From Endobugula sp965214375 (GTDB taxonomy: Bacteria; Pseudomonadota; Gammaproteobacteria; Pseudomonadales; Cellvibrionaceae), in contig OZ243947.1 of NCBI GenBank assembly GCA_965214375.1, positions 1,488,001-1,552,000 of the forward strand: 64,000 nucleotides of DNA. Direction: 5' to 3'. The translations under genes and the position numbers were made by a program. This document shows positions 19,705 through 29,217 of this stretch, piece after piece. The notes under the pieces were generated by a model. The model saw only the letters and a program-made list of their open reading frames with translations. It did no database searches and was not told the origin of the DNA. Every line of letters begins with the position of its first letter. Position 1 is the first letter of the stretch.

Positions 19705-21753
19705 TTAGTATTTCGCGGTATACGTTAAACTGAAGTTGATGCCATCACCAGGGGAGTAAATAGTACTAACGGGATCATTCTCGCCGAATCTAAAATCATA
19801 GACATAATCATAATCATCATCAAACAGGTTATTAATCTGGAAATTAAACTCTCCAACCTCTGTGTTTAAATCAAAGCCTAAGTTAACCAAACTATAATCG
19901 CCAAATTTACCGCCTTCGTTAGACTCGTTAACAAAATACTCGCCTTGCTGATCAACATGCAAACGAACAGCAAAATCGGGAATTACTTGATAAGTAGCAC
20001 CTAATGAGGCGGTATATTCAGGAACACCTTGTAATTCATTGCCCTGCAGGTTTGAAAGACTCGCAATAGGATCAGTGATTTCTGAGTTCAACAAGCTATA
20101 ATTTAACCAAAAGTATAAGTTATCGGTTGCTTGAATATTCGCACCCACATCGATGCCGTCACGCTTAGTGCCACCAAGCGATAGCTGAGTTCCTGCTATG
20201 CGGTCAATAATTTCATTATCTGCTTCGTGCTCCCAGTAAGAAACTCGCAGCTCAAAACCATCATTAATAAGCCATTTAGAACCGACTTCCCAGGCATTGT
20301 GTTTTGATAATTCATTGCCCGCTGTATATATCCCACTGCCAGTAAAAGTTTGTTAGCTACGACCATAGTTAGCAAACAGGGTTAGGCTATCATTGGGCGT
20401 AATAAAGATATTCTATTTCGGTTGCGATATAGTTCAATAATCATTGATATCAGAAGAAGTACCTGTATCAACATTAGTAAAATCACCATCTAATTCGTCT
20501 AGTCGTAAACCAACGTTCCAGCGTAAAAAATCTGATGGCATATTTTCAACAGTGAAAAAAGCTCCAAGAATTTCCAAGCTGTAATCATGATCTCGTCTGA
20601 CTCTATCAGGGGTGTTGCCACGCACATTGTCGTCATGCTGAAAGCGCTTTTCAATAACATCTTGATTCTCGTAATCAGCACCGAATGCCAAAGACCAGTG
20701 ATCATTCAGGTCTGTATCAAACGTGGTTATAATACCCGTTAACTGCTGATCATCAATTCTCTCCCGCAACTTTCCGCCTTCACTAAACCTCACCCAACGA
20801 GTTCGATCAAAATCATTGCTATACACTTTAGTTAACCAACTTGTTGTATCTGATAATTTCTTATCAAAATATAAAGCGTAATGATTGACTTCTTTGTCGC
20901 CGCCATCTTCACTCGCGTACGATGCTGATGATGTTGGATTTGCATTAGCTTCCGCCTCAGTTAAATACCCAGGAGACTCTGCATCATACGTTGAATGGCG
21001 CACGCTTAAGCCTAACTCACTGCCATCTCCTAGCGCATAAAACCACTTGCCAGAAAGTTCCAGCTTTTCAATATCGGTATGATCTCGATAACCACCCGCT
21101 TCACGATAGCCCAAAAAGTATCTGTGATTCAGATTGCCGGATTGAAACCCGTTATAGCTTTGTATTTCTCTCGCATCAAAACTGCCTGCTGTTAACTTAA
21201 GATCGTTCGCAACATCTCTACGTGATGTCACATTAAAATTGCCTGCAGTATTAAAACGACCATAACGCGCATCACTTGCTCCCTTATACAATTCAATAGT
21301 TTCAATATCTAACGGGAACAACTGGTCCAACTCACCGTAACCATTGTTAATATTAAACGGTATGCCATCGACCAACAACTTAGCATGCGGAGTAATACCA
21401 TCACCGGCAAAACCGCGAATGGCGACATCATTATTAATAATACCTTGGTTAAAAAGAGAGATGTAAACTCCCGGCGCCTTAGTAAATAACTCATAAGTAT
21501 CATCGGGATGTTCGTAATCCAGCTCATCACGGCCGATCACATCATAAGAACCCGCTAACTGATCGGTTGATACGGACACACTCTCACCAATCACCAAAAC
21601 CGTTTCTGGTGTCGTGGCATCTTCTTCTGCATTCACAACGCCTGAAGAAAAGGCTAAGGTTGTCCCTGCTGCAACAACAGAAAGCATGTGAATACATATG
21701 TATTTTGGTTTGGATATCTTGAACAACGACAGTATATTTTGTCCAATCTGCAT
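19705..21753 (-). pseudogene. TonB-dependent outer-membrane receptor with three in-frame stops
   Basis: Outer-membrane uptake receptor of about 682 residues. It has a long signal region (about 1-42), a plug domain (VLVIGESVSVSTDQLAGSYDV, AIRGFAGDGITPHAKLLVDG, GASDARYGRFNTAGNFNVTS) and beta-barrel strands ending in a C-terminal aromatic residue (FSLTYTAKY). The frame is open on both sides but holds TGA 20434-20436, TAG 20413-20415 and TAA 20353-20355 within 30 codons, with no shift. AGAGGAG precedes the ATG. Substrate unknown; the neighbouring FecBCD-type importer suggests an iron chelate, haem or corrinoid. Confidence 0.9.
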
Positions 21754-21990
21754 TTTTATCTCCTCTGCATCAGGGAAAATTATTCAAAGAGCCCTAAAAT
21801 GGCCAGCGGTGATTATAGTGAGGAGAGGCAGCAGATTATGACGAAGTACAGAACCCCAACAACCAATAGCACTGTTTTTGATGTCGAATTAGCAGATTAT
21901 TACGATAAGTACGCTATATAATCGCATCGGGCGTTAAAATGATTATAATTTGCGAGCACACATAGAGCGCAGCACGGAGATACTGACGCA

Positions 21991-22854
21991 ATGTTACCTA
22001 AAATGAAATCACTGGACACTTATGAAGTTGCAGTAGACAAGATGCAATTAGAAGACATTCCCAGTTTGCATGAATTGTCGATGTCAGTAAGGTGGCCCCA
22101 TCGACCACAGGATTGGGCAGAATTATTAACGCTGGGGGAAGGCATTGTGGCGCGGGATGCACTGGATCGACTAATTTGTTCAATGATGTGGTTTCCCATG
22201 GGTGAACGGTTTGCCAGTATTGGCATGGGGATATCCTCACCACGCTTGCAAGATATGGGCGCTGGGCGCTGGATGGCAAAACATATTCTCGAAAAAGCGG
22301 GTTCCAGAAACTTGTTTTTAAACGCCACTAAAGATTCTTTGCGTCTATGCTTGAGCTTCGGCTTCAAAATTACTCAGCCTGTCTTCCACTATAACGGTGT
22401 CGTTAAAACCACCCCAAACGCAGTCAATACTGCAACTCTCATGCAAGAAAGTGACTATGACGCAATCGAAACACTAGATACTGCGGCAATGGGGCTACAG
22501 CGTCATAACATCATCAGACATTTACTCTCTGTGTCAGGGGGAATGGTGATACGCAGACATGGGGAAGTCAAAGGATTTGCCCTTTGCAGACAATTTGGAC
22601 GAGGTCACGCTATCGGACCTATTGTTGCCGAAACAGAAGAAGATGCAATTACCCTGATACAGCCATTTATCACAGAATATACAAACCGGTACCTAAGAGT
22701 CGACACACGTCAGGACGACGGCCCTTCGCGACGCTATCTTAGTGATGCCGGCTTGAAATATCACGAGGTAGCCACAGGCATGGCTCGAGGAAAACTACCG
22801 ACCTCGTTTGGTGTTGCCAAAACGATGGCATTAGCAAGCCAAGCCCTTGGTTAA
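21991..22854 (+). CDS. GNAT-family N-acetyltransferase with C-terminal extension
   Basis: Probable acetyl-CoA-dependent transferase of 287 residues. The first half has the GNAT fold (SLHELSMSVRWPHRPQDW, then IGMGISSPRLQDMGAGRWM in place of the acetyl-CoA loop, and SLRLCLSFGFKITQPVFHY), the second half a second domain with ALCRQFGRGHAIGPIVAE, as in YitI-like two-domain proteins. GGAGA lies 10 bases before ATG 21991. It is followed by an imperfect GAGGG/CCCTC hairpin and an Lrp-type regulator. Substrate unknown. Divergent from the receptor gene on the other strand. Confidence 0.75.
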   Translation: MLPKMKSLDTYEVAVDKMQLEDIPSLHELSMSVRWPHRPQDWAELLTLGEGIVARDALDRLICSMMWFPMGERFASIGMGISSPRLQDMGAGRWMAKHILEKAGSRNLFLNATKDSLRLCLSFGFKITQPVFHYNGVVKTTPNAVNTATLMQESDYDAIETLDTAAMGLQRHNIIRHLLSVSGGMVIRRHGEVKGFALCRQFGRGHAIGPIVAETEEDAITLIQPFITEYTNRYLRVDTRQDDGPSRRYLSDAGLKYHEVATGMARGKLPTSFGVAKTMALASQALG

Positions 22855-23014
22855 AGAGGGAACCACTTGTTGCTACCCTCTTGACAACGCAAAACAATCT
22901 GCTGCAAAAAGTATATTACTGCTTATCTTTATACGATATATCTTAACGTCAGCACCCCGAGCATGAGAACAAATAGCAGACTTAATTGGGTCTAATTAAC
23001 TAGGTAGCAATATT

Positions 23015-23497
23015 GTGTTGAAGCTGGATCGAACAGATATGAGAATTCTGCAAGAGTTGCAGAAAGATGGCCGCGTCACCAACGCGGAACTGGCAGAACG
23101 CATTTCACTATCCCCCAGCCCCTGTCTTCAGCGCGTCAAAAAACTGCACAAAACTGGTTTTATCAAAGGTTACTCTGCACAAATAGATACGGCAAAACTA
23201 GGTAGCTGTGTCACGATTTTTTCCGAAGTTACACTCAAAAGTCACCACCCTCATGACATTACTAATTTCCAAACCGAAATCGACAAAGTTGATGAAGTGA
23301 TGGAATGCCACCTCATCTCAGGTGGGTATGATTATTTGATAAAATTTATCACCGCAAGTATTGGCGAATATCAGGAAATTATGGAGGGATTAATTGATCG
23401 CAATGCCGGAATAGAAAAGTATTTCAGTTTTGTGGTGATGAAATCGCCCATTGAAAAAAATCATATCCCCCTGCAAAACATATTTTCAAATCAATAA
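23015..23497 (+). CDS. Lrp/AsnC-family transcriptional regulator
   Basis: DNA-binding regulator that usually senses an amino acid. The 160-residue protein has a winged-helix domain (about 3-60, MRILQELQKDGRVTNAELAE, LSPSPCLQRVKKL) and a C-terminal RAM ligand-binding domain (HLISGGYDYLIKF). Start GTG 23015 is followed at once by a TTG, and upstream AGGT lies at about 10 bases. Intact and standard length. The neighbouring GNAT gene on the same strand may be its target, but no operator is evident. Confidence 0.92.
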   Translation: MLKLDRTDMRILQELQKDGRVTNAELAERISLSPSPCLQRVKKLHKTGFIKGYSAQIDTAKLGSCVTIFSEVTLKSHHPHDITNFQTEIDKVDEVMECHLISGGYDYLIKFITASIGEYQEIMEGLIDRNAGIEKYFSFVVMKSPIEKNHIPLQNIFSNQ

Positions 23498-23591
23498 CCA
23501 CAATCTAGGGTTACCCGCAAAACACGGCAGCATTTTAGTTTATACTTGTCCTTTTAGTGTTTTATATTTTTCTTGAGGCTGCACAAAAACA

Positions 23592-24764
23592 GTGGAAAAG
23601 CACTACGATATTATTATTGTTGGTGGCGGTATGGTCGGTTGCGCGACAGCAGTGGGGCTAGCGCAAGAAGGGCTTGAGGTATTATTGATTGAGCCCAAAC
23701 AGCCTCAACCCTACGATGAAAAAGCACCACCTGACCTGCGCGTATCGGCAATTAATTTAGCGTCGCAACGGCTGCTGGATTCACTACACGCCTGGGATAT
23801 ATTGATGCAAATGCGGGTACACCCCTATCGGCAATTATCGGTATGGGAAGATTCTGGTCGTTGTGATTTCTGTGCCGATGATGTTAATCAACCATTATTA
23901 GGCTACTTCGTTGAAAACCGTTTGTTGCAACTCGCTTTGCTTGAAAGAGCAAACCATCTGGATTCATTAGATATTTGTTTTAATGAATCTGTCACCCAGG
24001 CTGCATTTTCTACACCCTGCAATGTCACATTATCCAATGGACAAGCATTGACTTGTGGTTGGGTGATTGCTGCTGACGGGGCAAATTCGCCCATGCGAAA
24101 ACAAGCGGGCATTGCCACACAGGGTTGGTCTTATGCTCAGGACGTACTCGCGATCACAGTTAAAATGGCGGCAGGACCCCACGATATTACTTGGCAACAA
24201 TTTTCACCGAACGGCCCGATGGCTTTTTTACCGCTGCACAACCATCATGCTGAACTTATTTGGTATCACAATCGTGAACGCATTAATATGCTGAAGAGCC
24301 TACCCACTGCTGAATTGAAAAATGAAATTATACAGGCCTTTCCCAAAGAACTTGGCGATTTCACCATCATCAAAAGTGCCAGCTTTCCAATACAACGGCT
24401 ACACGCCAAACACTATTTTAAAAACAACCTTGTTCTGGTTGGCGATGCCGCACATTGTATCAATCCGCTAGCAGGCCAAGGAGTTAATCTGGGTTTTAAA
24501 GATATCGCGACACTGATCAATTTGGTAAAACAACAGGGGAATCCACACACACATTACCACTTACGAGATTTATTTCAAAAATATGAAAAATCTCGCCGTT
24601 ATGACAACCTGTTAATGATGTCGGCGATGGATGGTTTGTATGCCGGGTTTTCTAACCGCATTTCGCCCTTGCATGCTATACGTAACTGCGGCCTGAAAAT
24701 GACCAACCACCTACCTATTGTCAAACGAAAGATGCTGCAATATGCGGCAGGTATTCAAGAGTGA
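23592..24764 (+). CDS. FAD-dependent hydroxylase of the UbiH/UbiF/Coq6 family
   Basis: Monooxygenase of aerobic ubiquinone synthesis. The 390 residues hold the Rossmann FAD motif (IIIVGGGMVGCATAVGLAQ), the DLRVSAIN segment, and the second FAD/GD motif (NLVLVGDAAHCINPLAGQGVNLG). Start is GTG 23592. It ends in a 10-base tail-to-tail overlap with the lipoate-ligase-like gene. Which ring position it hydroxylates (UbiF, UbiH, UbiI or UbiM type) cannot be fixed from the motifs. Confidence 0.9.
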   Translation: MEKHYDIIIVGGGMVGCATAVGLAQEGLEVLLIEPKQPQPYDEKAPPDLRVSAINLASQRLLDSLHAWDILMQMRVHPYRQLSVWEDSGRCDFCADDVNQPLLGYFVENRLLQLALLERANHLDSLDICFNESVTQAAFSTPCNVTLSNGQALTCGWVIAADGANSPMRKQAGIATQGWSYAQDVLAITVKMAAGPHDITWQQFSPNGPMAFLPLHNHHAELIWYHNRERINMLKSLPTAELKNEIIQAFPKELGDFTIIKSASFPIQRLHAKHYFKNNLVLVGDAAHCINPLAGQGVNLGFKDIATLINLVKQQGNPHTHYHLRDLFQKYEKSRRYDNLLMMSAMDGLYAGFSNRISPLHAIRNCGLKMTNHLPIVKRKMLQYAAGIQE

Positions 24765-25465
24765 GTGTAGACGACATTATTGAAGGCATTAGCAAGATGT
24801 TGGTAAAGCTCACCAATAGATGGAAGCTCTTCAAGGTGTGCGTGTAAACCAGTATGAGACTCTGCTTTTACACGTTCATCCTTTTGATTATATTCATTAC
24901 ACAAATTAACCGGAAGCATCAATTGCGGTATATCCGCATTCACCAACAAACAGGCCTGCGCCAAAATAATTTTTTGCCCTTGTTGGCCCGCGCTGATACG
25001 TTGCGCAGTCCCCACAATTTTACGCCCCTGTAGATTGATATTGTAATCACCATCACAATACGAATAAGGTGTTGCGTGTATGCCCACGTCCAGTCCCAGT
25101 GATGCAAAAAACTGTGTCAATGTATCGCACAAATCACGGTAACCTTGCTGAATGGAATAGGACGCATCCTGGTAATAAATATGTGACAGGTTAATGACAC
25201 CGGGGGTTTGTGGTACCGGCGCACCCCCGGTACGTCGCGATAATATTTCCCAGCCATCCATTGCCAACCGGGAAACCAGTTCCGGCATTGCCTGCCAGCG
25301 TTTACTCGCAGGTAATACCAGTGTTTTTTCACTGGGTTGCCACAACAGTAGGCACTGTTGTAGCTCACCTGAGCGCATCTGCTGAATTAATGCGGCCTCT
25401 TTTTCAAATGCATCAGCCACAGAAACGTGATTCAATTGAATGACTTTAGTTTCACAGGAATCCAT
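24755..25465 (-). CDS. Lipoate-protein ligase A-like protein
   Basis: Member of the BPL/LplA/LipB fold, 236 residues. It has the ligase fold landmarks RRTGGAPVPQTPGVINLS (like the RRxGGG loop) and GRKIVGTAQR with the catalytic Lys region. It is shorter than E. coli LplA (338) and lacks the accessory C-terminal domain, so it may act as a lipoyl/octanoyl amidotransferase or need a partner. Tail-to-tail with the ubiquinone hydroxylase gene. Intact. Confidence 0.78.
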   Translation of the reverse strand: MDSCETKVIQLNHVSVADAFEKEAALIQQMRSGELQQCLLLWQPSEKTLVLPASKRWQAMPELVSRLAMDGWEILSRRTGGAPVPQTPGVINLSHIYYQDASYSIQQGYRDLCDTLTQFFASLGLDVGIHATPYSYCDGDYNINLQGRKIVGTAQRISAGQQGQKIILAQACLLVNADIPQLMLPVNLCNEYNQKDERVKAESHTGLHAHLEELPSIGELYQHLANAFNNVVYTHS

Positions 25466-25489
25466 AAAGAAGAAGAATAGTATCTCCGT

Positions 25490-25840
25490 TTATACTCTAT
25501 TCCTGCGGGCATCAATAAAACTTTTGATAAAAAAAACCATGGCCACAAAGGTACTCAGCAGCATCAATCCCACCCGAATAATGGCAAAAGTATCACCACG
25601 GGCGAGCGCACCTTTTAATGGCATAAAAAGAGCCACCAAAATAATTACCGTTAACAACACCGCAATATGGGCAATGATTTTATTCTCAACTTTCACACCA
25701 GAATAACAAGCCAACAACATGACACCGAAGACGACTGGAATCAATACCGTCAGTGATGGGCTATCGGATACAAAATAGCCCAACACTGGCAAAGTAATTA
25801 ATAATACAGCGTTGATCATACTGGCGGTATGCGCTTTCAT
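25490..25840 (-). CDS. Small inner-membrane protein downstream of nrdA
   Basis: A 116-residue protein starting MKAHTASMINAVLL with four predicted membrane segments and a basic C-terminus (FIDARRNRV). ATG 25840 follows the nrdA stop by two bases, and GAGGG in the last nrdA codons acts as ribosome-binding site, so it is coupled to nrdBA. No family was recognised. It could be missed by annotators as the start is inside the nrdA tail region. Function unknown. Confidence 0.65.
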   Translation of the reverse strand: MKAHTASMINAVLLITLPVLGYFVSDSPSLTVLIPVVFGVMLLACYSGVKVENKIIAHIAVLLTVIILVALFMPLKGALARGDTFAIIRVGLMLLSTFVAMVFFIKSFIDARRNRV

Positions 25841-25844
25841 TGGC

Positions 25845-27530
25845 TTAACCCTCGCAGGCAACACAGGCTTGTTTTTTTTGGTTCAACAGCTGCGCTGCAT
25901 TCATACTGTGTTGATAATACAGCGTTTTAACACCCAGCTTCCAAGCATCGATATACAGCTTGTTAATATCTTTCGCCGGGGTATCAGGATGAATAATCAC
26001 ATTGAGCGACTGCGCCTGATCGATATAATCCTGACGCGCACCAGCCTGATAAATAATGGCCATTTGATCAATTTCAGGATAGGTTTTAAATACCGATTTT
26101 TCATGATCATCCAAAAAGTCCAGATGCTGCACAGAACCATCACGGTCACGAATACTGCGCCATGTTTCCTTATCATTTTTGCCTTTTTCTTCAAGCAATT
26201 TGACCAAGAAAGGATTTTTAATCGTAGTTTTGATCTTCTGGATATCTTTTACATAACAGTTGGACCACGTGGGTTCAATACCTTGCGAGACCTGACCAAG
26301 AATAAACGCAGAAGACGTAGTAGGAGCAACCGCCATCGTCGTGGTATTGCGACGGCCATACCCTTTTAATACTTCAGGTTCGCCATACTTTTCCGCCATT
26401 TCAGCAGATGCTGCATAACTGCGCTCTTGTAACAGTTTAAAAATTTCAACATTTAATTTGGCAGCATCACGGCTTTCAAATTCAATCATATTGGATTGCA
26501 AATATGAGTGCCAACCCAAAACGCCCAAACCTAATGCACGATGGCGGCTGGCAAAGTTATAAGCACGCTCCATAAAATGAAAGATACGCTGATCACCCGG
26601 CTCACTGGAATCACGATACTCTTCCAGCTTTTCGATAAACTCTGTCATAACCGTATCGAGGAAGTAAGTGAGTGTTTCCACCGCGTCGGTATCTTTCCAT
26701 TTTTCATAATGCAAAATATTGATTGATGACAAGCAACACACAAAAGACTCTTCGCTATTGCTGGGTAACATAATTTCAGTACATAAATTACTGGCAACAA
26801 TGCGGCGTTTTTCTTCTGTATATACATCGACCGTATTGTTGTTGACATTGTCTTCAAAGAAAATGTATGGATAACCGATTTCTCCACGCACCTGAATTAA
26901 CTTGGCCCAAATAGCACGCTTATCCGCATCGCCGTCAATCATTGCATTCAGCCAGTCATCACTCACAGTCACACCGTGGGTCAATTTCTGAATCGGATTA
27001 CCTTCCAAACCGATTTCCAAAAACTCACCAATATCGGGATGATCAATGGGCAAATATGGCGAAAAGTTACCTCGACGTGTCGCACCCTGACTGACGATGT
27101 CGACAATGGTGTCGAACAATTGCATAAAATGCACCGCGCCGGATGAATGCCCATTTTCTTTAATCGGTGCCCCGCGATGGCGTAGGTCGCCAAAGTACCC
27201 CGAGGTACCACCGCCCATTTTGGACATCATGCCCACTTCAGCCTGGGTATAGAGAATTTCACCCATATCATCCCCTAGGAATGAGCCAAAGCAACTAATC
27301 GGCAGCCCTCGGGATTTACCATAGTTTGACCACACCGGAGAGGCAAGAGAGTAAAAACCTTGCTCCATGTAACCATAAAATTTATCGGCAAAACCGGGAA
27401 TACCATTAATTTCTTCGGCGCGGTCAGCAATCTCGCGAATACGCTGTTCTGGTGTCACACCTTCGGTTAAGTATCCCAATTGTAAGTAATTTTTGCTGTG
27501 CTCTGTGAGCCATTTCATCATTGTTGTCAT
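25845..27530 (-). CDS. nrdA: Ribonucleoside-diphosphate reductase alpha subunit, short form without ATP-cone
   Basis: Catalytic subunit of class I ribonucleotide reductase, which makes dNDPs. The 561-residue protein lacks the N-terminal ATP-cone of E. coli NrdA (761 residues). Catalytic residues are visible: Cys in LPISCFGS, the NLCTE triad (Asn, Cys, Glu), Cys in FVCCLSSINI, the radical-transfer tyrosines in KTLYYQHSMN, and the C-terminal redox pair CVAC. It lies 27 bases after nrdB in an nrdB-nrdA-membrane protein operon under NrdR-type boxes. Confidence 0.95.
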   Translation of the reverse strand: MTTMMKWLTEHSKNYLQLGYLTEGVTPEQRIREIADRAEEINGIPGFADKFYGYMEQGFYSLASPVWSNYGKSRGLPISCFGSFLGDDMGEILYTQAEVGMMSKMGGGTSGYFGDLRHRGAPIKENGHSSGAVHFMQLFDTIVDIVSQGATRRGNFSPYLPIDHPDIGEFLEIGLEGNPIQKLTHGVTVSDDWLNAMIDGDADKRAIWAKLIQVRGEIGYPYIFFEDNVNNNTVDVYTEEKRRIVASNLCTEIMLPSNSEESFVCCLSSINILHYEKWKDTDAVETLTYFLDTVMTEFIEKLEEYRDSSEPGDQRIFHFMERAYNFASRHRALGLGVLGWHSYLQSNMIEFESRDAAKLNVEIFKLLQERSYAASAEMAEKYGEPEVLKGYGRRNTTTMAVAPTTSSAFILGQVSQGIEPTWSNCYVKDIQKIKTTIKNPFLVKLLEEKGKNDKETWRSIRDRDGSVQHLDFLDDHEKSVFKTYPEIDQMAIIYQAGARQDYIDQAQSLNVIIHPDTPAKDINKLYIDAWKLGVKTLYYQHSMNAAQLLNQKKQACVACEG

Positions 27531-27557
27531 TATAGTTTTTACTCCATTGGAAATGCG

Positions 27558-28829
27558 TTAAAACAGATCGTCACTGGTTACGCTTTTGCTGCGTTTATTG
27601 TAATTAATTGAACGTTTAACAAAAAAGTCGCCATGCTTGGTGCCAATAATTTCGTCATCAAACCACTCGGATTGGGCCAACAGTGCTTCGTCAGTTTCAA
27701 AAATGGGCTCTATTTCCAAACTTTCTAACGAGCGATTAAAGCGGTCGCGAATGAAATGATCAACGACGGCTTTGGGCAAAAAGTCAATCTCACCTTCTTC
27801 AAAAATCCAGTCAATAATTTTTAGTTCTGCCGCATAGGCTTTATGACACAATTTTTTAACATTCTCTGCATGTTTTGCGTCAAACCAATCCGGGTTTTCT
27901 TTTTTAATGATATTGATAATTTCAATACCAAAATTACCGTGAATCTGCTCTTCCTTAGAGGTCGCCTCAACCACATTGGAAATACCTTTCAGCTGTGCGC
28001 GGTATTTATTGAAAGACATAATAATCAGAAATTGTGAGAATAAAGATACATGCTCAATAAATAGAGAGAACAATAACATCGCTTCTGCGTAATCTTTATT
28101 TTCATCACTGCGCGCATTTCTTAATGCCAGCTCAAGGTATTCTACGCGCTCACTGATCACCGGGTTTTCATTTAATTTCTCAAATTCTTCATTCAAACCC
28201 AATACTTCCAACAGATGGGAATAGGCATCGTGGTGCCTAACCTCACTTTCAGAAAATGTCGCGCCCACCGCACCAATTTCCGGCTTGGGCATTTTCAAAT
28301 AGATATTGCCCCAAAATGTTTTTACCGCCACTTCAATCTGTGAGATCGCCAGCATGGTACGCTTAATCGCCGTGCGTTCATGTTCGGACAAACCGACTTT
28401 GAAATCCTGAATATCGGAAGTAAAGTTAAACTCGGTATGTATCCAGTAAGAATGGCGAATAGCATCCGCGAATTCTGTTAGCTGAGGATACTCATAGGGT
28501 TTGAGGTTAACGCGCTTTTTAAAGATATCTGGCTTACGAATGCGCGCCTGTTGATCACGATATAAAATATAAGCCTTAGCCACATCGTGAAATTCACTGC
28601 TCATTAATTCGTCTTCAACGATATTCTGTACACCTTCTACCGAAGGGATATAGCGTCGATCTTTTGATTTTATATCTTCTAATGTCTGAATGACGCCATT
28701 AGTCACACTTTCGGCATCTTGCCGACTGCCATGACCAATGGCATTCATCGCTTTTTCTACCGCATCGGTAATTTTTGAGATATCAAAGTTGGCAATGCTG
28801 TCATCACGTTTTTGAATCTGGGTAATCAT
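27558..28829 (-). CDS. nrdB: Ribonucleoside-diphosphate reductase beta subunit with N-terminal ATP-cone
   Basis: Radical-generating subunit of class I ribonucleotide reductase. The 423 residues are a fusion of an ATP-cone (about 1-90, QKRDDSIANFDISKITDAVEKAM) with a ferritin-like NrdB domain. The motif SESEVRHHDAYSHLLE has the E-x2-H-x3-Y pattern that places metal ligands next to the radical tyrosine, so this is a tyrosyl-radical type. The ATP-cone on NrdB, with NrdA lacking one, matches the arrangement described for Leeuwenhoekiella blandensis, where dATP controls the beta subunit. The C-terminal SVTSDDLF tail should bind NrdA. Confidence 0.95.
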   Translation of the reverse strand: MITQIQKRDDSIANFDISKITDAVEKAMNAIGHGSRQDAESVTNGVIQTLEDIKSKDRRYIPSVEGVQNIVEDELMSSEFHDVAKAYILYRDQQARIRKPDIFKKRVNLKPYEYPQLTEFADAIRHSYWIHTEFNFTSDIQDFKVGLSEHERTAIKRTMLAISQIEVAVKTFWGNIYLKMPKPEIGAVGATFSESEVRHHDAYSHLLEVLGLNEEFEKLNENPVISERVEYLELALRNARSDENKDYAEAMLLFSLFIEHVSLFSQFLIIMSFNKYRAQLKGISNVVEATSKEEQIHGNFGIEIINIIKKENPDWFDAKHAENVKKLCHKAYAAELKIIDWIFEEGEIDFLPKAVVDHFIRDRFNRSLESLEIEPIFETDEALLAQSEWFDDEIIGTKHGDFFVKRSINYNKRSKSVTSDDLF

Positions 28830-28904
28830 ACTTCTTCACTTTATATTCGGTTTTTTTATTGATTATCGCCGTTTACAGGGCGACTCTCGCCTTGTGGGCA
28901 AATG

Positions 28905-28962
28905 ATTATACTGAACACCATATGTAGTGTCAAAACAACAAGACGCACACTAAATGTGGTGT
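28905..28962 (-). promoter_or_regulatory. nrdBA promoter with two NrdR boxes
   Basis: On the minus strand a perfect sigma-70 promoter: TTGACA (28933-28928), 17 bases, TATAAT (28910-28905). Two 16-base NrdR-type boxes (ACACCATATGTAGTGT at 28915-28930 and ACACTAAATGTGGTGT at 28947-28962) are spaced 32 bases start to start; the first covers the spacer and part of the -35. The repressor NrdR in relatives binds such tandem boxes and shuts off nrd genes when dATP is high. A near-perfect promoter under tight repression fits this. Confidence 0.9.
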
Positions 28963-29217
28963 TTTTATACTATAAAAATTCAGTAATAAATTGATTTTAT
29001 TGAAGTATTTGATGACAAAACGCCCATCAAAAAAGGTGGCAAAATACAATATGTAGACTGATAGAAAAATAGCGATATAGTATCAGCCCAAGATGTGAAC
29101 CAGATCACATTAAACGCAATTTATCCAATATATCACAAACCCCTAAAGACAAGAGGGTTATGGATACCCGCCACCAAGTGAATACAGTGCGAGCTGAACG
29201 CGAACCTCTCAAGAACG
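28963..29217. other. Long non-coding gap upstream of nrdB
   Basis: AT-rich and without a convincing gene on either strand. It contains a CRP-type site (29094-29109), a weak AACCC/GGGTT hairpin (about 29137-29160) that may end the flavodoxin transcript, and nothing else I can support. No cobalamin or other riboswitch consensus was seen. Confidence 0.5.
29094..29109. promoter_or_regulatory. Perfect CRP-type palindrome
   Basis: TGTGA-ACCAGA-TCACA, both half-sites exact, spacing 6. It is in the gap between nrdB and the flavodoxin gene stop. The nrdB start of transcription lies about 200 bases away, so it may act at a distance or on an unrecognised transcript. Confidence 0.55.

Noticed and set aside
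29110..29217. Cobalamin or other riboswitch
   Set aside because: Isolated short matches only; the conserved boxes and order are missing, and the downstream gene direction does not fit.
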